Under the pieces are notes generated by a model. It was not told where the DNA came from. It was given only the letters and a program-made list of their open reading frames with translations, and did not search any database. A program made the translations under genes and the position numbers. Shown one piece after another: positions 6,482-14,342 of a stretch of DNA of 40,258 nt. How positions within the stretch are numbered: position 1 is the first letter of the stretch; each line of letters begins with the position of its first letter. Source of the stretch: Chloroflexota bacterium (GTDB lineage Bacteria; Chloroflexota; Anaerolineae; Anaerolineales; Villigracilaceae); NCBI GenBank assembly GCA_016865985.1, contig VGNO01000004.1, forward strand, positions 1 to 40,258. The letters run 5' to 3'.

Positions 6482-7705
6482 TCATTTCACTTTCACAAAC
6501 CGCCGCTTCCCCACCTGCAGCACGCCGGGATGCGGGAAGGGGGCGTCGAATTTTTCCAACGCCTCCCCGTCCAGTTTGACGCCCTTCTGGTCGAGCATCC
6601 GCCGCCCCTCGGATTTACTCGCCACCAGCCCGGCGGCGGACAGCACGTCCAGCACGGTCTGGCCGGGCTGGAGTGCGTATTCGGGCATCTCGTCGGGGAT
6701 GTCCTTCTGCTGGAAGACCTTTTTGAAGGCCTCCTCGGCGTGCAGGGCGGAGTCCTCGTCATGGAAGATGGATACGATCTCGCGGGCAATGGCCATCTTG
6801 GCGTCGCGCGGGTGCAGCGCCCCGGACCGGAGAGCGGCCTCGGTTTCAGCGACCCGGTCGGGGGTCCAGCGCGTGACGAGACGCATGAACTGGCCCATGG
6901 CTTTGTCGGGCACGGACATGACTTTCCCGTACATGTCCTCGGGGGCAGCCAGCAGCGGGATGTGGTTGCCCAGCGATTTGCTCATCTTGACCTCGCCGTC
7001 GGTGCCGGGCAGGATGCCGAGGATGATGGCAATGTTGGGACGCGCGCCGAGCGAGACCATGACCTTGCGGGCGGCGGTCATGATGTTGAACATCTGGTCG
7101 GTGCCGCCGATCTGGACATCGGCCTTGAGCATGTAGGCGTCGTAGCCCTGCATCAGGGCATAGAAGGTCTCGTGCAGGTAGATGGGATCGCTGTTCTCCC
7201 AGCGCAGGCGGAAGTTCTCCCGCTCGCGGACGAACTGCTGGAGGGTGAAGTTGGAGGCCAGGCCGATGAGTTCGGCGAAGGTCAACTCGGAGAGCCACTC
7301 GGAGTTGAAACGGATCATGGTCTTCCTGCGGTCGAGCATCTTGTAAGCCTGCTCGGCGTAGGTGGCGGCATTGTGCTGCACCTCCTCGTGGGTCATACGC
7401 GGGCGGAGTTTGTTCTTGTCGGATGGGTCGCCGATGAGGGAGGTGTAGTCCCCGACAACGAAGGTGACATCGTGGCCGAGTTCCTGGAACTGGCGCTGCT
7501 TGCGCATCGGGACGGTATGGCCGAGGTGCAGGTCGGAGGTGGTCGGGTCGAAGCCGCAGTAGACGCGCAGCGGGCGGCCTTCCTTCTGCGCTTCGAGCAG
7601 GCGCTCCTTCAATTCGCGCGCCATGTTCTGCTTGAGTTCTTCGTCGCCGTACTCGGCGCCTTGCATGAGGAGGGCGACTTGCTGGTCAATGGTGAGGGTG
7701 GGCAT
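6482..7705 (-). CDS. tyrS: Tyrosine--tRNA ligase
   Basis: This 407-residue class I aminoacyl-tRNA synthetase has the HIGH motif as HLGH (residues 60-63) and KMSKS at 240-244. The tyrosine/ATP-site segment GYDAYMLKADVQIGGTDQ is typical of the TyrRS branch that carries SDKNKLRP near residue 95-102. An S4 RNA-binding domain closes the protein (about 345-405, with TVLDVLSAAGLVASKSEGRRML). It charges tRNA-Tyr in the cytoplasm. The start is ATG at 7705 (MPTLTIDQQ); an open frame runs 44 codons further upstream, but that part is the leader, with a promoter box and a terminator-like hairpin. The leader suggests control by attenuation. Confidence 0.95.
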   Translation of the reverse strand: MPTLTIDQQVALLMQGAEYGDEELKQNMARELKERLLEAQKEGRPLRVYCGFDPTTSDLHLGHTVPMRKQRQFQELGHDVTFVVGDYTSLIGDPSDKNKLRPRMTHEEVQHNAATYAEQAYKMLDRRKTMIRFNSEWLSELTFAELIGLASNFTLQQFVRERENFRLRWENSDPIYLHETFYALMQGYDAYMLKADVQIGGTDQMFNIMTAARKVMVSLGARPNIAIILGILPGTDGEVKMSKSLGNHIPLLAAPEDMYGKVMSVPDKAMGQFMRLVTRWTPDRVAETEAALRSGALHPRDAKMAIAREIVSIFHDEDSALHAEEAFKKVFQQKDIPDEMPEYALQPGQTVLDVLSAAGLVASKSEGRRMLDQKGVKLDGEALEKFDAPFPHPGVLQVGKRRFVKVK

Positions 7706-7757
7706 GGGAGACTCCGGGATATGGGGGAATGGAGCATGGTTAATGGTGCAAATGAAA

Positions 7758-7798
7758 ACGCGCCCGCTGCGGCAGGCGCGTCGGTCCCATCCGCAGCG
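7758..7798 (-). promoter_or_regulatory. Candidate transcription attenuator in the tyrS leader (T-box-like)
   Basis: On the minus strand, ACGCGCC (7781-7775) pairs perfectly with GGCGCGT (7764-7758) and is followed by TTTCATTT, a terminator-like hairpin 53 bases before the tyrS ATG. The loop of that hairpin contains CCGCAGCG (7772-7765), which pairs perfectly with CGCTGCGG just upstream (7798-7791). The two structures exclude each other, as in an antiterminator/terminator switch. Between the arms lies TGGGACC (7789-7783), which fits the T-box core UGGNACC. The N base is G, however, while a tRNA-Tyr with the usual A73 would call for U. No leftward gene lies upstream that would need this terminator. 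Confidence 0.5.
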
Positions 7799-7849
7799 AG
7801 GGTTATGGGAGGGGATAATAGACGCATACGAGGGCATTCATTGGGGGCT

Positions 7850-7855
7850 ATTATA
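7850..7855 (-). promoter_or_regulatory. -10 box for tyrS
   Basis: The minus strand reads TATAAT here, with a leader of roughly 140 bases from the predicted start of transcription to the tyrS ATG. No clear -35 is seen. Its place upstream of the hairpin at 7758-7798 puts that hairpin inside the tyrS leader. Confidence 0.45.
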
Positions 7856-7944
7856 CAGCAGAAACGGTTGGATCGAGGAATCCGTTTACAGTCCGTAGAA
7901 AACTCCGGGAACTGACCTGCTGTGTGGCGGTCGCGGGCGCCGGC

Positions 7945-7973
7945 TTGTCCCGGATCGGGGATTTATGTATACT
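7945..7973 (+). promoter_or_regulatory. Promoter for the NUDIX gene
   Basis: TTGTCC (7945-7950), a 17-base spacer and TATACT (7968-7973) make a good sigma-70-type promoter. The leader to the ATG at 8103 would be about 123 bases long, in which I see no recognised riboswitch. Confidence 0.55.
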
Positions 7974-8102
7974 GGGAGTACAGTTCGGAGACCGGTCTCA
8001 TCTGCTCCTCGTTCGCATCCAAACTCACCGACCAACCACTCCCTTCCTGATTCCCATCTGCCCTCCATGGCGGCAGGAGTAGCCGGTGGATGGGTATATC
8101 CG

Positions 8103-8672
8103 ATGAAATTGCTGAAAGAAATCTACCATGCAAACAACATCGATCTTCGCGGGCGGACAACTTTCCGCGCCGCCGTGAGGAGTATTTGCGTCGAGGACCG
8201 GCAGGTGTTGATGGTCCACTCAACGAAGACCGGGGACTACAAATTTCCAGGCGGGGGCATCCAACCCGGGGAGAGCCACGCCAGGGCATTGCAACGGGAG
8301 ATTCGGGAGGAGATCGGGATGGAACTGACCGCGATCCTCCGCCCGTTTGGAAAAGTGATCGAATACGATTCCCCTGCCGAAGGGGAATATGACCTGTTCC
8401 AAATGACTTCGTACTATTACTGGTGCAATGTCGACCCGATAACCGGTGGACAGGAACTGGATCCCTATGAGGCAGAGTTGGGATTCACCCCGGTCTGGAT
8501 GGATATCAACTCCGCCATCCAATCCAACCGGTCCCTGTTGGAAGAAAAAGGCCGCTCCCTGCCGCGCTGGGTACGGCGCGAAGTATTCATCCTGGAATTG
8601 CTCGAAGCCCGGCTGGCGGCAAGTAGCGCATCCACCCCGGAGAAGGAGAAACCATGCAGTCAAAACCTATAA
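8103..8672 (+). CDS. NUDIX hydrolase
   Basis: The 189-residue protein has a full Nudix box at residues 51-73: G51-x5-E57-x7-R65-E66-x2-E69-E70-x-G72. The wording is GGIQPGESHARALQREIREE followed by IGM. NUDIX enzymes cleave nucleoside diphosphates linked to another group. The substrate is not predictable from this sequence; ADP-ribose, nucleoside triphosphates and capped RNA are family options. The start is set at ATG 8103 (MKLLKEIYHANNIDLRGRTT); an open frame extends upstream to 7965 but lies within the promoter and leader. The last 19 bases overlap the remains of a lipoprotein gene that starts at 8654. Confidence 0.9.
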   Translation: MKLLKEIYHANNIDLRGRTTFRAAVRSICVEDRQVLMVHSTKTGDYKFPGGGIQPGESHARALQREIREEIGMELTAILRPFGKVIEYDSPAEGEYDLFQMTSYYYWCNVDPITGGQELDPYEAELGFTPVWMDINSAIQSNRSLLEEKGRSLPRWVRREVFILELLEARLAASSASTPEKEKPCSQNL

Positions 8673-8957
8673 AAACGATTACTTGCCTGTCCATGCCGGT
8701 CATGGCCTCCGCCTGCGCCGCGCCTGTCCCGGACACAGGGGGCTCCGTTTTCCTGTCCGGCGACGGATATCCCCACAGCAGTGACGGAACCGGCGCCGCT
8801 TCCTCCGGACCCAGGCGCCAACATGGGGAAAGTTGCCTTCAGTTCCGACCGCGGCGGGGATTATCGAGCCTTATTCGCGATGGAGGCCGACGGCAGCCAT
8901 CCGGTCGACCTGACCGGAAATCCAGCCGATGATGAATACCCCTACCCGAATCCCTGA
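8654..8957 (+). pseudogene. Decayed lipoprotein with one TolB-like propeller repeat
   Basis: From ATG 8654 (with AAGGAGAA before it) a lipoprotein signal peptide is readable: MQSKPIKTITCLSMPVMASA then Cys, with lipobox A-S-A-C. After about 8740 the sensible reading moves one frame: PATDIPTAVTEPAPLPPDPG leads into GKVAFSSDRGGDYRALFAME and ADGSHPVDLTGNPADDEYPY, then a stop at 8957. That is a proline/threonine-rich linker followed by one TolB/WD40-like beta-propeller blade (xIAFSSDRDGxxxIYxMxADGSxxxxLTxxPADDxxPxWSP). Intact relatives have several blades, so the gene has both a frameshift, possibly in the G run at 8738-8742, and a truncation after one blade. It is probably not functional. Confidence 0.65.
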
Positions 8958-8981
8958 ACCTGGGAGAATTTTACAGGATCT

Positions 8982-9560
8982 ATGCTCAAAGCCATGAAAC
9001 GGAAAAACCTGCCGGTTATCATCCTGGCGACAGCCGCGGTTGCCGCCCTATCCACCCTGACGCTCCTCCCCGACCAGCCTGGGGAGGCGCCTGGCGGGCC
9101 GACTCATACTGCTACCATCCCTGCCGGGGAGACGCCTTGTTTCTTCAATTGGGCAACCCAGGACCTGCCGGAACTGAGCAGCCAGGTGCAGCAGCGGCTC
9201 GATACCGCCGGGATGGAGGATGTGTCCATCCGGGTGGAAGCCTATGGCGAAAATTGTATCGACCCGCTGACCAATGCTGTGCGGTACTTTGCCGCCCTGG
9301 AGACCGATTTCCATTTTGCGGTGGAGGTGGACGACCTGGCGGATCTCGAAACCCTGGGAGGCCGGTTGGGAGCGCTCCTGCTAATCCTGGACGACTTTCC
9401 AACAGGGGCCACCCCCGGCCCCCAGGCAGGATATGTGGGGGTCACGTTCAGCGATGGAGCAGACTCGGTCCGCTTATGGTTCCAGGTCACCGAGTGGGAG
9501 GCAGCGCGCGCCACCGGCTTGCAAGGGGCGGCGCTCTACGAACACTTATCCAACCCTTAA
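8982..9560 (+). CDS. Exported or membrane-anchored protein of unknown function
   Basis: This 192-residue protein begins MLKAMKRKNLPVIILATAAV and has a single N-terminal hydrophobic segment (residues about 9-29) after a basic start, so it is exported or held by an N-terminal anchor. There is no cysteine at a lipobox position. A Thr/Pro/Gly-rich linker follows, then a globular domain opening CFFNWATQDLPELSSQVQQR and containing IRVEAYGENCIDP and HFAVEVDDLADLETLGGRLG. Two cysteines (in PCFFNW and ENCIDP) may form a disulfide. I do not recognise the family. ATG 8994 (MKRKN) is an alternative start. It lies 24 bases after the decayed lipoprotein gene. Confidence 0.7.
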   Translation: MLKAMKRKNLPVIILATAAVAALSTLTLLPDQPGEAPGGPTHTATIPAGETPCFFNWATQDLPELSSQVQQRLDTAGMEDVSIRVEAYGENCIDPLTNAVRYFAALETDFHFAVEVDDLADLETLGGRLGALLLILDDFPTGATPGPQAGYVGVTFSDGADSVRLWFQVTEWEAARATGLQGAALYEHLSNP

Positions 9561-9634
9561 TGTCTGTCCGGAAATCATGTAGTTGGGGTTGCCATGCCCC
9601 AGAAGGACGGGTTGGGAGCCGTCGTTGCTAGGAT

Positions 9635-12253
9635 TTACGGATAGGCTTTTATCAGTTCTTCCAGCAAGGCAGTCTCCCCTTCCACCGTTGTTACCTCCCC
9701 ATCCAGCCAGGCATCGCGTAAGCGGGTGAGGATTTTCTGGTAGGCCGGGCCGGGGGGCAAGCCGCGCTGCTTCAATATGTTTCCGTCGGTCGCCGCCTGT
9801 ACTGTCCGCCAGCGGCTGGCATAGGTTTTCAGAAGTCTGGCTTCGGCCTTGCCACAGAGGAGCGCTGCAGCATAGACTGCCAGCAGGGGTGTATCCTCCA
9901 GGCGGCGCACCACCGCGCTGGCAGGCTTCCCGGCCAGCCCGTCCAGGTCCCGCAGCAGGGCGGCGAGCGCCAGCAGCAGCCGACGCAGGTCGAGTGAGAA
10001 ACGGAGACGGGACGCCACCGCCCGCAGTCCGGGCTCGTCCAACCGGCCCAACCAGGCGAGATAACCCAGCGCCAGGCTCAATGACAAATTCCCTGGCGCC
10101 GGCAGCGAGGGCCAGCCTGTCATACCGGGAACCGAAAGGGCCTTCTCCACCGCCTGGGAGCGATCGTCATCCCAGGCCAGGGACGGATGGATGGCCGCCA
10201 GCAGGCCGAGTTGCGCCAGGCGCGCCAGCATGGACGGCGCCAGCGGCTCGGACAGGACCAGGTTGAGTTCATGCCGGATGCGGTCGCCGGAGAGTTTCTC
10301 CAAAGAACCGCGCGCCTCGCCCATCAGGTGCAGGGTGCGCGCCTCGATCTGGAAACCGAAACGCTGCTCGAAACGCACCGCCCGCAACATGCGGGTGGGA
10401 TCGTCCACGAAGGAAAGGGAATGCAAGACGCGCACCACGCCGGCCGTCAGGTCCTCCAACCCACCCCAGTGGTCGAGCAGTTCGCCGAAATGACGCCCGT
10501 CCAGCCGCACGGCCAGGGTATTGATGGTGAAATCGCGCCGGTGCAGATCCAGTTTGATGCTGCCGCGTTCCACGCTGGGGAGCGCCGATGGGTGGTCGTA
10601 GAACTCCTGGCGGGCGGAGATGAGGTCGAGGAAAGCCACCTGCTGCGCCTGCAGCGTGAATGACGAATGTCGCAGGAACCATTTGGCTGTCCCGAAACGG
10701 GCATGGACGGTGATCCTCCCACCGAAGGCGGCCGAGAGCGCCCTGGCCAGGGCAATGGCATCGCCTTCGACCACGATATCGAAATCGAGGCTGGGCTTGT
10801 CCAGTAGCAGGTCGCGTACGAACCCTCCCACCAGGTAAACGGCCATTTTTTGCCGGGCGGCTTCACCGGCCACCGCCCGTACCAACGCCAGGCGATCGGG
10901 CGGGAGCGCTTTTTCCAGCCGTTCCGCCAGGCTGCAACGGCTTTTCTGCGCCCGGCGCGGGGATAAGGTCTTCAGCAGGTCGGTGCGGGTCACGATCCCC
11001 ACCAGTTTGCCGGTATGCGTTTCGATGACCGGCACCTGCCCCCAACCGCTGTCGGTCATGCGCGCCTGTAGATGCTGGAGCGAGTCTTCCGGGGCGACGG
11101 TGACCTGCCCGGCATCCATCAGGCTGGAAGCCGGCAGGTTCATCTTGTGGCTGAGGGCGCGGTCCACCGCCCGGCGGGTCAGGAGGCCAGTCACCCGCCC
11201 ATCCTGCACCACCGGGAATCCTTCATAACCGTAACGCGCCATCAGGCGGGAGGCTTCCTGGGCGCTCGTCTCGGGAGCGATCGTATGCGGGCGGCGCGAC
11301 ATGATCTGCGCCACTGTCACCGATGGCTGGACGATGCCCGGCAGGACCTCGAGCAGTTGCCGGATGGCCTGGGCCAACGCCTCCCCGGAGCCTGTCTCAC
11401 CCGCCGGACGGATGAGGGCAGCCGCCGCCCGTTCGTGGCCTCCACCGCCAAATGCCTGGGCGACCCTGGATACATCCACCTGGTCGGTGGTCGAACGCGC
11501 CACCAGGCGGATCCCCTCCTGGGTGGCAACCAGCACGAAGAGGGCGTCGGGATCGAACAGGTCGCGCAACTTGTGCGCCAGGGCTGAGATCTCCTCGCTC
11601 AACCGGCTGGCATCCCCGCTGGCGATCACGATCCGGTGTCCCAGGATGTAGTGGGTCTCGGCGCTGGCAGCCAGGCAGTCATAGACCTCCCGCTGGTCGG
11701 ACGAAAGGGGCGGGTTCAGGAACTCGGCCGCCAGGCGCAGGTCTGCGCCTCCCTCGAGCAGGGAGGCTGCAGCCCTTGCATCGCGAGCGGTGGTATGGGC
11801 ATAGGTCAACGAACCGGTATCCTCGTAGATGCCCAGCAGGAGCAGGGTGGCCCGCACTACCGATAGCGGTTCGCCGCGTTCGAGCAGGGATTCGACGAAC
11901 AGGGTGGTGGTGGAGCCGGATTCGGTGACAGTCACCTCCCAGCCCTCGGGCAACCCGCGCCGGGGCGGGTGGTGGTCCACCACCCGGACACGGGTGGTGT
12001 CGCCCATGCCCTTCAAGGTCACCAGTGACTGGGTATCCACCAGGGTCACTTGTTCGATGCCGCCGCCGGGCAGGTCGCGCCCATCGACGAACGGCAGTTC
12101 CGCGCCATAGATGGTGATGAATGCACGCACATTGCGGTTCAACTTGCGCGGCAACACTGGCAGGGCCGATTCGTCCAGCAGGTACGCCCCCAGCAGGGAT
12201 GCGACCGCATCGAAATCCGATTGCTCGTGGGTAAGGATGACACGGATGGACAT
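9635..12253 (-). CDS. DHH-CBS-tRNA nucleotidyltransferase (CCA- or A-adding type)
   Basis: This is an 872-residue multidomain protein. An N-terminal DHH phosphoesterase domain has HEQSDFDA at 9-16, VDTQ at 72-75 and DHH at 93-95. A DHHA1 domain follows with GGGGHERAAAAL at 269-280. Two CBS domains lie at about 312-430. The class II nucleotidyltransferase head starts at about 470: LVGGFVRDLL, the metal-binding DFDIVVEGD at 490-498, RRDFTINTLAV at 572-582 and the template-helix DDPTRMLRAVRF at 617-628. Such DHH-CBS-NT proteins are known in deep-branching bacteria, sometimes with CC- and A-addition split between two enzymes. Another nucleotidyltransferase lies at the right edge of the window. 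The start is ATG 12253 (MSIRVILTHEQ); ATG 12262 is an alternative. Confidence 0.92.
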   Translation of the reverse strand: MSIRVILTHEQSDFDAVASLLGAYLLDESALPVLPRKLNRNVRAFITIYGAELPFVDGRDLPGGGIEQVTLVDTQSLVTLKGMGDTTRVRVVDHHPPRRGLPEGWEVTVTESGSTTTLFVESLLERGEPLSVVRATLLLLGIYEDTGSLTYAHTTARDARAAASLLEGGADLRLAAEFLNPPLSSDQREVYDCLAASAETHYILGHRIVIASGDASRLSEEISALAHKLRDLFDPDALFVLVATQEGIRLVARSTTDQVDVSRVAQAFGGGGHERAAAALIRPAGETGSGEALAQAIRQLLEVLPGIVQPSVTVAQIMSRRPHTIAPETSAQEASRLMARYGYEGFPVVQDGRVTGLLTRRAVDRALSHKMNLPASSLMDAGQVTVAPEDSLQHLQARMTDSGWGQVPVIETHTGKLVGIVTRTDLLKTLSPRRAQKSRCSLAERLEKALPPDRLALVRAVAGEAARQKMAVYLVGGFVRDLLLDKPSLDFDIVVEGDAIALARALSAAFGGRITVHARFGTAKWFLRHSSFTLQAQQVAFLDLISARQEFYDHPSALPSVERGSIKLDLHRRDFTINTLAVRLDGRHFGELLDHWGGLEDLTAGVVRVLHSLSFVDDPTRMLRAVRFEQRFGFQIEARTLHLMGEARGSLEKLSGDRIRHELNLVLSEPLAPSMLARLAQLGLLAAIHPSLAWDDDRSQAVEKALSVPGMTGWPSLPAPGNLSLSLALGYLAWLGRLDEPGLRAVASRLRFSLDLRRLLLALAALLRDLDGLAGKPASAVVRRLEDTPLLAVYAAALLCGKAEARLLKTYASRWRTVQAATDGNILKQRGLPPGPAYQKILTRLRDAWLDGEVTTVEGETALLEELIKAYP

Positions 12254-12301
12254 GGCTGTCATATTGTAGCATAAGCGTTTCGGGTGGATTGGCGGGAGCG
12301 C

Positions 12302-12307
12302 TATAAT
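12302..12307 (+). promoter_or_regulatory. -10 box for the lipoprotein hydrolase gene
   Basis: TATAAT lies 18 bases before the ATG at 12325, leaving room for the GGAGG ribosome site at 12315-12319. No strong -35 is present. It sits in the 71-base spacer between divergent genes. Confidence 0.5.
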
Positions 12308-12324
12308 TTCGACCGGAGGCAGAC

Positions 12325-13272
12325 ATGAGAAACCTATTACCCACAATCATTTTCCTGCTGGCTTTGACTGCCAGCGGCTGCAACCTGCCGTCCGGGGGAC
12401 AACCGTCGGCCGGTAGCCAGCCGCCCCTTGCATCCCAGGAGCCGGCCAGTGAAGTACTTCCAGTCCTGCTGGAACCGGCCGGCGCTGAGAATGCCTACTG
12501 GGTGGAGAACCCGTCATCGGGGGCGAAACTCTACACCCGCGTCCATTATCCCCCCGCCTGGGACGGGGTCTCGTCCCTCCCGGCCCTGGCGCTGATCCCC
12601 GGCGGGATCGCCCCCTCCGACCCGCAGAAAGCCACCCTGCTGGCAGCCAGGGGATTCATGGTCGTCATCTTCGATGCCGATGGACGCGGCCAATCGCAAG
12701 GCGCGGAGGATTATAACGGTCACATCACCCAGGACGGCCTGGCGCAGGTCATCCGGGCTGCCGCAGGCCTGCCCGGCCTGGACCCGGGGCGCTACGGCCT
12801 GGTCTCGTATTCTTACGGCGTCACCGCCGCCAGTGGGGCGCTGGCGCGTCACCCCGACCTGCCGATCAGTTTCTTCATTGACTGGGAAGGACCGGTCGAC
12901 CGTTTCTATACCACCGTCGGCTGCGGCGGCAACCCGCACGGCAACATCCCCTGGCAGCCTTGCAACGATGATGCTTGGTGGAGTGAGCGCGAGGCCGTCA
13001 CCTTCATCACAAATGTCCGGGTTCCATACCAGCGCATCCAGTCCGAGGAGGACCATGTCCAGCCGAACAACAACCACGCCATCGATATCGTGAACGCGGC
13101 AGTGGCCGGGGATGCACCCTGGGTGCGGTTGAATGAGTACCCCCCGAACCAGGTATATTCGACAGATAACCCGCCTGCCATGATCCCGGAGGACCAGGAC
13201 CGGCAGTTGGAAAAACTGGTCAGCGAGTCCGCCTGGCATATCATAGAACAGGTCCTGCCCGGCCTGCCCTAA
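12325..13272 (+). CDS. Lipoprotein with alpha/beta hydrolase fold
   Basis: This 315-residue lipoprotein has the signal MRNLLPTIIFLLALTASGC with C19 as the lipidated cysteine (lipobox T-A-S-G-C), then a Ser/Gln/Pro linker to about residue 45. The rest resembles a serine-hydrolase fold: ALALIPGGIAPS for the oxyanion region, VVIFDADGRGQSQG for strand 4, and a nucleophile elbow LVSYSYGV. The usual G-x-S-x-G is here S-Y-S-Y-G, so the first glycine is replaced. ISFFIDWEGPVDRFY, VRVPYQRIQSEEDHVQPNNN and a late NHAIDI could hold the acid and histidine, but I cannot fix them. It probably acts at the outer face of the membrane. The substrate is unknown. Confidence 0.8.
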   Translation: MRNLLPTIIFLLALTASGCNLPSGGQPSAGSQPPLASQEPASEVLPVLLEPAGAENAYWVENPSSGAKLYTRVHYPPAWDGVSSLPALALIPGGIAPSDPQKATLLAARGFMVVIFDADGRGQSQGAEDYNGHITQDGLAQVIRAAAGLPGLDPGRYGLVSYSYGVTAASGALARHPDLPISFFIDWEGPVDRFYTTVGCGGNPHGNIPWQPCNDDAWWSEREAVTFITNVRVPYQRIQSEEDHVQPNNNHAIDIVNAAVAGDAPWVRLNEYPPNQVYSTDNPPAMIPEDQDRQLEKLVSESAWHIIEQVLPGLP

Positions 13273-13277
13273 GAATT

Positions 13278-13310
13278 CCTGCAGGGATGGCTCCCACGCC
13301 ATCCCGCAGG
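13278..13310. terminator. Hairpin between convergent genes
   Basis: CCTGC-A-GGGATGGC (13278-13291) pairs with GCCATCCC-GCAGG (13298-13310) over 13 base pairs with one bulged A and a six-base loop. It starts six bases after the hydrolase stop and lies 50 bases beyond the end of the leftward SDR39U1 gene. No T-tract is present. Its position supports a two-way terminator. Confidence 0.6.
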
Positions 13311-13359
13311 CACATGGTTCCCCCAGCCAGAATATTTCCGGGCAGACTCTACCCCATTA

Positions 13360-14262
13360 TCAGGTCAGCAGGTTCCGAAGGGCGGTATCGAGGTCCGGGT
13401 AGCGGAAGGAGTAACCGGCTTCCAATAAGCGGCGCGGCTGAGAGAAGCGCCCGTCGACCACCAGCGTCGCCATCTCACCCAGCGCCAGCCGCAGCAGGAA
13501 GGCCGGGGTCGGTAACCAATAGGGACGGCGGAGGGCTTGCGCCAGGCTGCGATAAAATTCCGCATTGGATGTCGGGGTAGGAGCAACCAGGTTGTAGGGC
13601 CCCCGGGCGATTTCATCCGCCATCAGGTAGCGCAGCGCGCCGACCACATCCTCCAGGTGCACCCAGGGTACAGCCTGTTTCCCGCCGGCGAGAGGCCCAC
13701 CGGCAAAAAGGCGGACAGGCAGCGCCATCAAGGGGAGCAAGCCTCCCTTCCCGGCCAGCGCCACAGCCAGGCGCACTACAACCCGGCGGACACCGGAGGA
13801 TTCCACTGGTTCGGTTGCCCCTTCCCAGGCAAGCGTCAGGTCGGCCAGGTAATCATTACCCGGTGGGGTGGATTCATCCGCTATGCCGCCCACGACCCCG
13901 TAGTGGTTGATGCCCGAGGCCTGGACCAGCAAGCGTGGCTTCCGGGCGGCAGCGGAGATGCCCTCCACAAGCGCCTGCCCGGCCTGCACCCGGCTGTCGT
14001 GGAAGCGTTTCTTTTGTACCGCTGACCACGGCCATTGCGAGAGACTTTCCCCTGCCAGGTTGACGACCACATCCATCCGCTCCAGCAGACTTCCCCAACC
14101 GGCGGAGGCGCGCCCGTCCCAGCGCTGCAGGTGCAATCCCGCTTGCCCTGTATTCATGGCCGGGCGGCGGGTAAGGACCCAGACCTGGTGACCATCGGCC
14201 AACAAGGAACCGGTCAGGGCGCTGCCGATCAGACCCCTGCCCCCGGTTATGAGAACATTCAT
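13360..14262 (-). CDS. TIGR01777 family epimerase-like SDR (SDR39U1)
   Basis: This 300-residue NAD(P)-binding protein has the SDR39U1 hallmarks: N-terminal NVLITGGRGLIGSALTGSLL (GGxGxIG, here with arginine in the middle), then LTRRP, VVNLAGESLSQWPWSAVQKK (the family's NLAGExI...RWt...K) and SRV, followed by LVQASGINHYG, WEGAT, RLAVALAGKGGLLP, PWVHLEDVVGAL and GPYNLVAPTPTSNAEF. The function of the family is not established in bacteria. The start is placed at ATG 14262 (MNVLITGG). An upstream ATG at 14286 adds eight residues that are not family-like. It is divergent from the HNH gene and convergent with the lipoprotein hydrolase gene. Confidence 0.9.
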   Translation of the reverse strand: MNVLITGGRGLIGSALTGSLLADGHQVWVLTRRPAMNTGQAGLHLQRWDGRASAGWGSLLERMDVVVNLAGESLSQWPWSAVQKKRFHDSRVQAGQALVEGISAAARKPRLLVQASGINHYGVVGGIADESTPPGNDYLADLTLAWEGATEPVESSGVRRVVVRLAVALAGKGGLLPLMALPVRLFAGGPLAGGKQAVPWVHLEDVVGALRYLMADEIARGPYNLVAPTPTSNAEFYRSLAQALRRPYWLPTPAFLLRLALGEMATLVVDGRFSQPRRLLEAGYSFRYPDLDTALRNLLT

Positions 14263-14314
14263 GTTGTTTCTCCTTCCAATGAACATACCTATTTTCCGCT
14301 TCCGACAATCGCAG

Positions 14315-14320
14315 TATAAT
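14315..14320 (+). promoter_or_regulatory. -10 box for the HNH gene
   Basis: TATAAT lies 22 bases before the GTG start at 14343, with a GGAGG ribosome site (14333-14337) between. No convincing -35 is seen in the AT-rich stretch upstream. Confidence 0.5.
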
Positions 14321-14342
14321 TCACGGCATTGTGGAGGCAGCG

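Noticed and set aside
7705-7837. N-terminal extension of tyrS by 44 codons
   Set aside because: The extension covers the terminator-like hairpin of the leader, is unlike any TyrRS N-terminus, and MPTLTIDQQ is a normal start for the family.
6530-7915. A 461-codon plus-strand open frame over tyrS
   Set aside because: It lies antisense to a clear tyrosyl-tRNA synthetase, is rich in Gly/Val/His with no domain, and lacks a convincing ribosome site.
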